A stretch of 64,000 nt of DNA from Posidonia oceanica (lineage: Eukaryota; Streptophyta; Magnoliopsida; Alismatales; Posidoniaceae), in the NCBI GenBank assembly GCA_037176725.1, contig JAZBRS010000074.1, positions 62,314,001 through 62,378,000 on the forward strand, in the 5' to 3' direction. The position numbers were made by a program, and so were the translations under genes. Each line of letters opens with the position of its first letter. Position 1 is the stretch's first letter. The notes beneath the pieces were generated by a model. It had not been told where the DNA came from. It ran no database searches and was given only the letters and a program-made list of their open reading frames with translations. Positions 9,959-19,652 of the stretch are shown piece by piece.

Positions 9959-10639
9959 TGTAGTAATCCCAATCGGAATCAGGCTTACTATTAGCGGCGA
10001 TTGATCCGAGGAAGAGGCTCAACTCGAAAACACTTAAAATCGAGGAGAAAAAGGAAGATAAGACAAATCAGAGTCGCCACCATGTCTATTAACGGGAGAC
10101 AAGGAAAATCGGGGGAAATGTGTGAATTAACACACAAAACCAAGCAAGAAATGCAAAGCAAAGCAATGCAAGGGAAAACAAATGCAAATACATGCAAATG
10201 AGATGACTCTAGCCTAGGATAGGGGCAATATGGTCATTGCGGGCCAAAAGACTGGGCAAGGACTCCTGTTACGCGCGGGGAAGGTGTTAGGCACCCCCGA
10301 CACGCCTGAGAATCGGTCTTTCTAGGCTTACGCTCGCATACGCAGGGAAATGCAGATCTGAATGCCTATGTGCCTATGAGTGCCTAAATGAATGCTCAAG
10401 GTGTGCTCTAAGTGGAGAGATGCAAAGCAAGGAAGTAAACGTGCTGTCTAAGTGCTCAGCTACGCTATCTGTGTTCCGAACCGGGCGAAACCTGGCTCCT
10501 GAGAACTCCAGGCAGTAAGCATCACAGCCCTATATGCAAATGCAAGTGAAAAAGCAAAACAACGGCAAAACCATGCAATGCGATCGACACGCAAGAGAAA
10601 ACGGCATAAAACACGCAAAACAAGGCAAGAAACACAAAC

Positions 10640-11090
10640 AGCACGCGAAACGGTGCGAAAGACGAGGCGGGCACGCAAAACGGTGCCAGAAGCAAAGCGG
10701 GCACACAAAACGGTGCCAAAAACAAAGCGAGCACGCAAAACGGTGCCAAAAACAAAGCGGGACGTAAAACGGTGCCAAAGACAAAGCGGGCACGCAAAAC
10801 GGTGCCAAAAGCGAAGCGGGCACGCAAAACAGTGCCAAAAACAAAGCGGGCACGCAGAACGGTACCAAAAGCGAAGAGGGCACGCAAAACGATGACAAAA
10901 ATAAGGCGAGCGCGCAAAACGGCGCGAAAGACAAAGCCAGCACGCAAAACGGTGCCAAAACGAAAGCGGGCGCGCAAAACAGCACAAAAGGGAAAGCGGG
11001 CATGCAAAACAATGCCAAAACGAGAGCGGGCACGCAAAACGGTGCCAAAAGCAAAGCGGACACGCAAAACAGTGCCAAAAGCAGCGAAAT
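10640..11090 (-). repeat. ~30-bp tandem array in C left LTR
   Basis: Units such as CGGGCACGCAAAACGGTGCC plus AAAAACAAAG repeat about 15 times with a 30-bp period and 27-bp variants. Because the period is a multiple of three, long Arg/Lys-rich and Phe/Ala/Cys-rich frames stay open on both strands. They are repeat artefacts, not genes. Confidence 0.88.
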
Positions 11091-12799
11091 AAAACCTCGG
11101 AAAAGCCATGCGAATGCAAATGCAGGGAAAAAGATCAGAAGAGGCTAAAGGAGAGGTAAAACAGCGCGTGTGTGAGGACAGACGCTGTTCGGGGCCACAC
11201 AGAGTAGGTGTGAAGACCTACAAAGGGGAGAAGTGAGCAAATGGAGGGATTACCACTTTTTTTGTGACCGTTTCCCGCTAAACCGCTCCACGATGTGTCT
11301 CGCACGCTGCCCAAAGCTCGCGATGCGATCGGATCGTGGAGAAGGGGGAAGAAGGTCACATTAAGTGGTGAATCCAGGGAAAACACAACACAAAACCCTT
11401 GGGGAAACGCGAAACGGGAATCGGAGTTGATAGACAAGAAGAGGAGGTCCTATTCTACATGCTCAAAGAGACAGAAAGCGAAAACGAGGCAAACAATGCA
11501 AATGGCATGCAAATGAATGCAATGCAGGGGTTCAGGAGGACATACCTGGAAATCCTGGGGCCTGATCTGAAATCTGCTTGGTCCATGCTGAAGAGCGCTT
11601 CGCCGCGGTCGTCTGGGCAGCTTATTTGAGAAGATCCAATGGCCTGATTGGAAGATATTGCAGCTTCAAAGCAGGAGGGCCAGAACAGGGGAGAAAAGCA
11701 GATCTAAGTGTTCAGGAGATCCTAGGGGTGTGCAAAAAGGTCCTCCCAGGTGAAAGGGAGCTAAGGGGGCTTTGGTGTGTGCAAAAGATGCTTAATGCAA
11801 AGCTACATGAATGCAAATGCATGCAAGATGCCAGAAAAGACAAGAAGGGAATTTTTAGAAAAACAGAGGTTCAAATGCCATTTTAAAAAAGAAAAGGGGC
11901 TTAAATGCAAATTTTTGAAAAGGATTGCGGCTTACAGGCAGGGGCTTTGAAAACAGGATGGGTTGCACACGGTTTTGCAAAAGACTGGGCTTAGAATGCA
12001 ATTTTGAAAAGGGGATATGCATCAGAAGAAGTTTTGAAAGCAAAAGGCAGGCAAAAAGCAATTTTGAAAAACTCTAGGGTCTAAAATACAATTTTTCCAG
12101 AAAACAGGGTTCTGGGGAGTCTGGGAATGTAAGTGGAGAGCCTACATGCAATTTCGCAAACATGGAAGCTAAAATGCAATTTTAGGGGCAAAACAGACAT
12201 TTTACATGGTTTTATAATGATGCAAGGGACCTATGTGTCATTTTGAAATCATGCAAGGTCAAAAATGCAATTTAGTATGCAAAACATGCTCTAAAATCAA
12301 GGTCTATGGACTAACGTGCAATTTTAAAAAAAAAACAGGGTTGAAAATGCAATGCAATAAGCAAAAATGCATGCAAAATGATTACTGTGCATTTAAATGG
12401 ATCTATATGCAAAAATGAAAAAATAGGGGGACAAATGTGCAATGCAGCATGCAAAATACGAAAATAAACCCTAAGTTCTACAATGCATTGGACTAAGATG
12501 CAAACACAGTAACTAAGAAGGACCAAGAATGCAATACAATAAGGCAAACTTACAGTATTAAATTTAATTAAACTACTGCAAGACTCAGATGCAAAAATTA
12601 AAAGTAGAGGGGCTAGAACATAATTTTTTACAACTGGATAGCACAGTAAATGGACTATCATGCAAATACTAAAAACCATAAACAGATCATGCAATTTAAT
12701 AAGATTCTAACTTCAATATAACATAAAACTTAATCTGATCAGGACCTACATGCAATATTAGAAAGTTATTATGACATGAATGCAATGCAAGCAAATTTA

Positions 12800-14068
12800 C
12801 TAAGCTACTGAAAAAATAAAAAAAATAAGGCAGCAGCTTACAGTGGAGTGGACAACCGGAGGATCGCTGGCGATGCTCTGGACCGGCGGAGGAGGGGCGT
12901 CGTAGGGCGGCGGAGCGTGGGGAGAGAGCGGCGGGGTGCGACGGAGGCTGCGGAGGCTTGCGGTGGAGCGTGGGGCGACCGGACGGCGCGCGACGGCCGC
13001 TGCGGGGGTGGCCAGCGCCAGAGAAGACGACAACTTCAGCGAGGGATTGCAGGCGGCACAGGCGATGAAAACCCTCGGGGAAAGGCCGAGGAGCAAGAGG
13101 GAGAAGAGGAGAATCCGGTGGAGGCTTGCTTCACCCCTCACGCGCGCTGGAAGAGGCCACCCGTCCAGGAGGATTTCGGCCGACCGGAGGGAGGTGGAGA
13201 CGGCGGAGGACGGCGGCTGCTGGTGCGGAGCGCCGGCGACCGGTGCCGGAGAAGAAGGGGACTTCGGCGAGGTCGTGCGGGCGGCACGGGCGACGAAAAG
13301 CCTCGGGGAAAGGCCGAGCAAGAGGGAGACGAGAGGAATCCAGGGGAGGGTTGCTTCAGCCCTCGCGCATGCCGGAAGAGTCCACCCACCTAGGTGGCTT
13401 TCGACCGGCCGGAGGGGAGTGGGGACGGCAGTGGGAAGCGGCTGCTGGGGCTGGGGAGCTTCGGGGACGTCGTCGGAGGTCCGAGGAGGATGACGGAGCT
13501 TCCAGGGGCGCCTTCCATAGCCCGGAGCAAGATCTGGTCCGGCCGAGGCTTTGCTGTGAAGGCCGAGGTGGGTACGGCGATGTGCGGCGTTCCAGGCCGA
13601 GGCCAAGGCACGGGTGGCTAGGTGGTTGTTCGAGGAGCGTGTGGGAGGAAACAGGAGTGGATTCCACTGAGTGTGGAGGAAGTTATGGATGTTGGAAGAT
13701 TTCGGCAAAAAAGGGGACCCAAGTGTTTGTAGTGGAATGCGGTGGCTGTGGGAGGTTTCACGGTGAGATATTGGATGGGTTGTGAAGGTGGGAACTTGGT
13801 GAGTACGATGGTGGAGTTTGGGAATTTTTGGATGCTCGTGGTGGTGGGTTTGCAATGAAGAAGGTCGTTCTGAGCTGTTTGGGTGCTGGCCACTTCGGGG
13901 GAGGATTCCGGGAAGGATTGGGTGTGTTTTTGGGTTCTGGAAGAAGGGTGAGAGAGCTGGAGACTTGGTCTTTGCAGGTGTGTCGGCCGAACCTCTTTTT
14001 GGTTCCAAGATCTCAGGTTTTGATCCTTCAAGGTTTGCTGGTTTCCAACGGTCAATGGGAGAGGGCAT
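12800..14068 (-). other. 422-codon open frame in GC-rich LTR exon-like region (left)
   Basis: An ATG-initiated frame in the element's sense direction covers the GC-rich part of the LTR and runs through the donor-like GTAAGC near 12840. The product is Pro/Ser/Ala/Arg-rich, with two in-frame copies of a ~70-residue segment containing LLLGLSPR. No known domain is recognised. The right LTR keeps the same frame at 397 codons (26 codons lost, one gained). Several other frames are also open here because the block is GC-rich, so I regard it as a possible leader or exon region rather than a supported gene. Confidence 0.3.
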
Positions 14069-14209
14069 GGGTCTCTGTCCTTGGTTTCAGGCCACAGGGC
14101 AAGGTGGTGATGGAGGTCGTAGGTAGTGGGGAGTGCTGGGAAGTCATGGTAGCTGTCAGGGAGGTTTGAAAAAAAAGGAGGGAGGCTGCTGTCGTTTCTG
14201 TTTTGAGAG

Positions 14210-14430
14210 GAGAAGAAGAATGGAAGAAGAAGAAGAAGAAGAAGAGAAGGAGGGAAAGAGGAAGGAGAAATTGGCCGTGGGCTGGGCCTGGAATACAGTA
14301 GAAGAAAAGAAATTAAGAAAGAAGGAAAGAAGGAGGGGTAGAAAAGAAAGGGAAGAAAGAAGAAAAAGAAAGAAAGAGGAGAAAGAAGGAAGAAAATAAA
14401 AATAAAAATAAAAATAAAATAAAAATAGAA
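14210..14430 (-). repeat. Purine/pyrimidine tract and AAATA repeats in C left LTR
   Basis: The plus strand is almost pure A/G (GAAGAAGAAG, AAGAAAGAAAG) followed by repeated AAATA units at 14395-14430. In element orientation this is an AT-rich patch and a CT-rich tract just upstream of the GC-rich block, a layout compatible with a plant core promoter with a pyrimidine patch. The right LTR has the same at about 27455-27675. Confidence 0.5.
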
Positions 14431-16079
14431 AAGGATGGGAAGAGTTTTTAGAATGGTTGTGTTTAGGTTAGGATTTTAATTAGGTTTTTTAATGATTGTT
14501 TTGGGTTAATTAGTGTGTTTTGGGCTTGATTAGGGTTTTAGAGTTTTCTTTTGTCTTTAATTCATTTTCCATTTGATTAAGTGTTTGTTAAGTCTTTTCA
14601 AATTGTTTTTTAAATTGTATTTTTCTTGTTAAGCACTTAGGATGTTAATTAGGATTTTTAAGATTTATTTTTATATTAATTAGAATGGGTTTTGGGCTTT
14701 TTAGTTCTAGCCTTTTAGGTTTTTCTTTCTTAAGTCTTTTGAATTAGGTTTTGATTTTTTATTTGTTAATTTTTCTTGATGTTTTTTAATTGGGTTTCTC
14801 TTGTTTGATTAAGTTTTGTTAAATCTTTTTAATGTGTTTCTTATTTTCTTTTTAATTAAGTCCTTAGGTTGTTTTTTCCTTAGGTTTGTTAGGTTAGGCT
14901 TTTTCTTTCATTAGTTGTTTATCTTAGGGTTCTTAATTGTTCTGCTTCTTTTTAGAGTTTGTTTTTTAATTATTTTGATAGGGTTTTTACTTTTGGTTGG
15001 TTTTGATTTTGTTTTAGTTTTTTCCTTGATTTTACAGTATTTTCTTTTAGTTTGTTTTGCATTTTTTAGCTTGCATGTTTGATTTCCTATTTTAGCTTGA
15101 ATTAGTTAGGTTTAAGTTTTTAATTGCTTGTTTATTGTTTTTTAATTATTTTTCTTAGAGCTCTGATTTTTTTCCCTCATGTTTTAGAGTTTTACAGATT
15201 TTTAGGGGGTTTTTATGGATTTTAGCAAAAGAAAGAAAAGGAAAGGAGAAGGAAGAAGAAAAGAGAAAAAGGGAGAAATAAAAGGGAAAGAGATGAGTTG
15301 GAGGAAAACGATTTTTTAAAATTCAGGGAAAATGTTAAAAATAAAGTAAAAATAGGAATAAGGTAGAGAAAGGGTAGAAGCACAAAGGGGGCCCACAGCC
15401 AAGCAAGAAAAAGAGCAAGAGGGTGATGAAAAGAGAGATGATAATCAGGAGAGAGAGAGAGGAGAGAAAAAATGATAATCCAGGAGAGAGAAAAGGATAA
15501 TTTGGGTGAATGGGGGTCTTAAAGGTCTTGGAATGGGATGAAAATTGGTGAGTGGGTAGGCTAGGGCTTGGAGTGCTGGGTCTGAAGTTTTGGTTTAATT
15601 CCAAGGAGGTTTTGGAGGGGTTTTAAGGTGTAGAAAAAGAGGAGTTTTACCTAGGTTTTCTAGGGTTTTTGGGAATGGTCTTGGTTTGAGAATTTCTAAG
15701 TTCTTGGGTGGGTTTGTTAAGTGGGTGTTGGTGGATTTTCCTATGGATTTTGGTCAGGTTTTGAGCTTGGGAAGAGGGGTAAAGGCTTAGGTCAAGTTTG
15801 GCTTGTTTTGAAGGGTAAAGAGGAGGGTTAGGGTTTGGTTTGGACCTAGGTTTGGATGGTTTTAGGGCAAGGTCTTGGATGGTTTCAGGGTAAGGCTTTG
15901 AGAGGGTTTTGGGGTGGTTTTCTGGGTTAGAAAATGAGTGTGGTTCTTGGTTTGGTTTTGAGGTTTGAGGTGGGGTTTTGATTTGAAAGGAAGGGTGAGG
16001 GGGAAAGGTGTAATTTTGGTTTTTTCCTAGCCGCCCGAGAGACCTGCCGATTCAGTCTTGTCGAAATGGGGTGTCAACA

Positions 16080-16095
16080 GATGCCCCTCCCTGAG
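16080..16095 (-). promoter_or_regulatory. Polypurine tract of element C
   Basis: On the minus strand CTCAGGGAGGGGCATC directly precedes the TGTTGACACC start of the 3' LTR. The same motif precedes the 3' LTRs of A, B and D. It primes plus-strand DNA synthesis. Confidence 0.88.
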
Positions 16096-16374
16096 CGAGG
16101 TTAAGGGGACCGAGTCCACTGCTCAGGGTTGAGAAGACGCCCCATTCTACCGAAGAGCCAAATGATTTGCTATTGGCGTGAGTTACTTATTCGGCGGATA
16201 CACCGAACGTCGTAGCCCGTTGCCGCAATGCAAGATGCAGGTGCAGATGGATGAATGTGCAGTGTGTAAATGCAAATGGTATGCTTATGCTAAAGCTTAC
16301 TGCGCTGTACTCCTCTGAGGGAAAGCGAGATGGTGCATGCACGCGGGAGGGTGGAAAATGCAATGCAAGAGTAG

Positions 16375-16580
16375 AAAGTAAAGTACTGAAAGTAAAGTGC
16401 TGAAAGGAAATTGCTGGAAGTAAAGTGCTTGTAAGGAAAGTGTTGGATGTAAAGTTGCTGTAAAGAAAGTGCTGGATGTAAAGACTGAATGTAAAGGCTG
16501 AATGTAAAGGTGCTGGAAAGTAAAGATGCTGGAAAGTAAAGATGCTGGAAAGTAAAGTGCTGAGAAGTAAATATGCTGTG
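16375..16580 (-). repeat. Short tandem repeat (GCTGGAAAGTAAAG type)
   Basis: Roughly 16-20 bp units with core GCTGRAAGTAAAG repeat about ten times within C's 3' non-coding domain. Tandem arrays in this position are a known feature of Tat/Ogre 3' regions. Confidence 0.75.
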
Positions 16581-16799
16581 GATGTGCATGCGGTGGCGAG
16601 CGCGGGCCCGGGAGAGCGAAATGCGGAAGCTGGTGTAAGGACCACAGAGGAGTAGTAGCGCAATAAAGGTGCAATGTTATGCAATGTTATGCAGTGGAAT
16701 GCAGGGTATAAACAGCGGAGCGCCGGGCATACGGAACCGGGAAGATGATCCCAAGGCCGCATACTACTGCGAGTATCATCCAAAGCCGGCAAGCTGCGA

Positions 16800-16873
16800 A
16801 AGTCTTGCGGGTGCCGAGGATGATACCTTAGGCAATACGCGAGCCAGGGGTTCGATTCCCAAGCACGCCATGT
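16800..16873 (+). other. tRNA-like fragment with a perfect B box, antisense to element C
   Basis: GGTTCGATTCC at 16849-16859 equals the RNA polymerase III B-box/T-loop consensus, and AAGCACG followed by CCA (16868-16870) mimics a tRNA 3' end. The T-stem is short (three good pairs), and I cannot place a matching 5' acceptor strand, D-arm or anticodon loop, so it is not called a tRNA gene. Element D holds decayed relatives in the same element-relative orientation (minus strand, near 60389 and 60640). Confidence 0.4.
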
Positions 16874-17010
16874 CCGTGCAATGGTGAAATGCAATACTAG
16901 GACTGACTCTACAGAGGACACAATGAAGCTATATGATGTCATGCAATGCGAATGCTGATGATATGCCATGATATGCAACAGAATGCTATTAAACTACGAC
17001 GAAATGAGGT

Positions 17011-17302
17011 GATAAGTTAACGGACTTATCGCCGGATGGTTAGGGCCATCAGCCTACTGAAAAGTTGACGGACTCATCACCGGATAGTTAGGGCTATCAG
17101 CCCGCTGAAGAGTTGACGGACTCATCACCGGATAGTTAGGGCTATCAGCCCGCTGAAGAGTTGACGGACTCATCACCGGATAGTTAGGGCTATCAGCCCG
17201 AACGAGGAGTTAACGGACTCATCGCCGGATAGTTAGGGCTATCAGCCCGAACGAGGAGTTAACGGACTCATCACCAGATAGTTAGGGCTATCAGCCCGCT
17301 GA
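17011..17302 (-). repeat. 47-bp hairpin-bearing tandem array, six units (element C)
   Basis: Units carry two potential stems: GATAAGT/ACTTATC (or the related AGT...ACTCATC) around a TAACGG or TGACGG loop, and GGGCT-ATC-AGCCC. The first unit's GATAAGT...ACTTATC stem at 17011-17030 is perfect. Related units in plus orientation occur in A (33600-34590), B (47440-47560) and D (57810-57960, 59570-60310). Confidence 0.85.
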
Positions 17303-17428
17303 GGGTGGAAAGTGGGCGGGATACCGAACCAGAAGGTGCGGCAGAGGTCCAGAGACACTCCCGCGACAGTTGGGGATGTCAGCCCAATGCAGATGGAAGG
17401 GGGATACCAAGGGGCAGCAAAAAAGATG

Positions 17429-17455
17429 CCCCTGGTATCAGGATGATACCAGGGG
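17429..17455. repeat. Perfect 12-bp inverted repeat, hairpin module 2, copy 1
   Basis: CCCCTGGTATCA and TGATACCAGGGG are exact reverse complements separated by GGA. The module is followed by a single-unit GATAGGT/ACCTATC stem near 17508. Confidence 0.9.
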
Positions 17456-17612
17456 ACAGCCGAAGCGCCCCTGGCACCGAAATGCGAGGATGGATAGATG
17501 AATGGATGATAGGTTGACGAACCTATCGCCGGGCAGTTAGGGGTGCCAGCCCGCTGGGGACTCAGTTGGGGATGACCAGCTGGGGACGATACCACAGGGC
17601 AGCCAAAAGATG

Positions 17613-17639
17613 CCCCTGGTATCAGGATGATACCAGGGG
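17613..17639. repeat. Perfect 12-bp inverted repeat, hairpin module 2, copy 2
   Basis: This has the same arms and GGA loop as the copy at 17429-17455, again followed by a GATAGGT...ACCCATC near-stem at about 17696. The two copies belong to a ~185-bp direct duplication. Confidence 0.9.
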
Positions 17640-17749
17640 ACGGCCGAAGCGCCCCTGGCACCAGAATGCAAAGGTGGATGAGCGAGTGGATGGATGATAG
17701 GTTGACGAACCCATCGCCGAGCAGTTAGGGGTGCCAACCCAGGTGCAAA

Positions 17750-19110
17750 GAATGAGGGATGCAGGCGGACACATAGAAAACCAGGAAACCCCCCGTGGTG
17801 GGTGTGCAATAGTCTCAGCGCGGGCACGCTTCGTAGCGTCATGAGGTGACAAACGAGGGACATGCCGGTCATCAAAGACCTACCCAACGCGGTGGGTGGC
17901 AAAACTTTTGAAAAACGCAGAGCCTCTGAGCGAGGTCAGGCAAAAGTGCTCATCCTTGACTCCGGTTTTCGAAAACAGAGAGGAAAGAAGGTGATAGTAT
18001 ATTACAGCATGCATTTTTTGGTGGCTTTGGACTCAAAAGCAACTGCGCTAAAAGGGTGCTTCTGCACTTCCTAACTCAGGAGACTCGATCCTCGAGCAAC
18101 GCCATGCCGAGTTGTGCTCGGTGGCTCTCTTTCTCACTCTTGGCTCAGGATGAGGCTTTGGCTGCAGGTAGGTAGCAGAAGCATTGGATGCAGCTTCACA
18201 GCCTCCGTCTTAATTCCTCGGGGACCGACTACCGCTTTTGACGCTCACAGGATAATGTTTCTTTTCCCCTCATGAGTGATTGGATCTGCATCTAGCCTTC
18301 TTGGAAATAAGTGTTGTCTGCACAGGGGTTGGAGCGTGCTGCTGCGCTCGGAGGGTGGGGCCAGGTCCTCCAGATATGATGTCTTGTGCAGTTGCCAGTG
18401 TGGTGCTTGATGTTGATAACTGAGATGGCTTTGACGCTCGTCCGAATCACTCCTCTCATGAGCGCCTTCTTTCTTCAACTTCTTTCTTCATTTTTCTTTT
18501 GTGCTCAGCATGCATATCAAGTTATCATATTCTTTTGCTCACATGATCTCTATTCTTTTGGATATGCATGACTTTGCCCTCTTGGGGTAGCAGTCCCTGA
18601 TGAGGCATTAAGGGTTTAGCTGATCCGTGTACACCCTCAGCCTCTGCAATGTGTGCTTACAGCCTCTGGCTATGCTCCGCTCCGCTTCGGTCCTCTCCGT
18701 GTTCGGTGGACTCTCTTGATAAGGTGGATCCTGCTTGTAGTGTTCTGAAACTTAGCGGGATGCTCTATTCTGCTCTCAGTCTCACTTTATGGCCACATGC
18801 AAGAGATGGCGCTGCTCGGGTTTGATCTGCTTGAGACTGTCGCTGCTTGACATCCTCCAGGTGCTGCTTGCTTGTCCATAGCCAGGTTTCTGATTATACA
18901 AATATTTATGGGTTTTGTATTTTTTAGAAGGGAAGGGGCAAGCATGTTTTTAGGTTTTTGCATTGGTTTTGTATTTTTTATGGCTTTTTTAGGTTTAAGA
19001 AAACATAAAAAGGGGAAACCAACAGCAATGCGAGAAAATATTTTTGCGTTTTTTGATTTTCTTGATTTTTTTTTTGGTGCTTTTGTTTTACAGGATGCAT
19101 GAAATGACAC
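17750..19110 (-). other. Conserved block of unknown function (element C copy)
   Basis: About 1.4 kb here match, in reverse complement, D's 57960-59400. Shared parts include the segment around 18872-19060 (AT-rich, poly-T/A runs) and a segment with GGACCTGGCCCCACCCTCCG near 18350. Short sense frames exist in both copies, but the matching ones start at TTG or GTG, not ATG, and base differences show no clear third-position bias. I therefore do not call a gene. It sits between gag and the 3' hairpin domain, where pol would be in an autonomous element. I see no equivalent in A or B. Confidence 0.65.
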
Positions 19111-19199
19111 GTATGCAGAAGGTGATATGCATGATGACAGATATGTACAGGATGGGATGAATGCATGAGATGATAGCTATGCGCAGAGGAATGTGCAAG

Positions 19200-19352
19200 G
19201 TGATAGGTTGACGGACCTATCGCCGAATAGTTAGGGATATCAGCCCGAATGATAGGTTAACGGACCTATCGCCAGGCAGTTAGGGGTGCCAGCCCGAGGA
19301 TGACAGGTTAATGGACCTATCACCGAGCAGTTAGGGTTGCCAGCCCGAGGAT
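19200..19352 (-). repeat. Three-unit hairpin array (element C, gag-proximal)
   Basis: Three ~50-bp units each contain a GATAGGT-loop-ACCTATC stem (perfect in units one and two, one mismatch in the third) followed by GTTAGGG...CAGCCCGA. The equivalent array in D is at 57810-57960. Confidence 0.85.
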
Positions 19353-19652
19353 GACATGAATGCAAGAAGTAGAAGAGATGCATGCTTTTTAATGAGTTTT
19401 GTTGATTTTATGCTTTTTATGATTTTTAGGTAAGGCGAAAAAAAACGCAAAACGAAAACAGAACAAAACGAAAGAAAAGACAATGCGGGGAACAAAAGAG
19501 AGGTTAGAAGGACTTACCTGGATGGCGCTGCGCCTGGTCTTGCTGTCGACGCTGCCGTTGCATCTCCGAGCGTCCCTCGGATGAGATAGGGAGGACGGGA
19601 GAAGAGGATCGCGCCGATGGGATCAGAAGGATCCATCGGAGCAGAGCGGGAT
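19353..19652 (-). other. Gag 3' flank of element C
   Basis: AT-rich sequence with an AAACGAAA-type run (19435-19480), then GC-richer sequence leading to the gag remnant. No feature is recognised. Confidence 0.4.

Larger units (their letters stand above)
9959..16079 (-). mobile_element. Element C, 3' LTR (left copy, 6,121 bp)
   Basis: On the minus strand it begins TGTTGACACCCC at 16079 and ends ATTACTACA at 9959. In element order it holds a TAGGGTT/CTTGG-rich start, an A/T-rich segment, a pyrimidine tract (A/G-rich on plus, about 14210-14430), a GC-rich block (12840-14070), a GT splice-donor-like site near 12840, an AT-rich TTGCATTTTA-repeat segment (11760-12800), the 30-bp array, the conserved core block and the U5 PBS-like motif. 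It differs from the right copy by scattered substitutions, array copy number and a 78-bp segment (about 13150-13230) absent from the right LTR. Confidence 0.92.

Noticed and set aside
10530..11119. Several 180-220 residue open frames on both strands (Arg/Lys-rich or Phe/Ala/Cys-rich)
   Set aside because: They read through a tandem repeat whose 30-bp period is a multiple of three; the peptides are periodic and open in many frames at once. The same holds for 23688-24439, 1097-1719 and 43355-44026.
12848..13785. Plus-strand Gly/Arg-rich open frames in the GC-rich LTR block
   Set aside because: Antisense to the element, no recognisable domain, and overlapping frames are equally open because of GC content.
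16800..16873. Functional tRNA gene
   Set aside because: B box and CCA-like end are present, but the 5' acceptor strand, D-arm and anticodon arm cannot be formed.
16187..16978. 263-residue minus-strand protein containing WESNPW
   Set aside because: ESNP-type peptides are a typical false translation of antisense tRNA-like sequence, and the rest is simple repeat.
18245..18478. Conserved small protein beginning KKEGAHE in C, and a similar frame at 58656-58868 in D
   Set aside because: Both begin at TTG, not ATG; the two reading frames diverge after a frameshift, and differences are not concentrated at third positions. Kept only as part of the conserved block.
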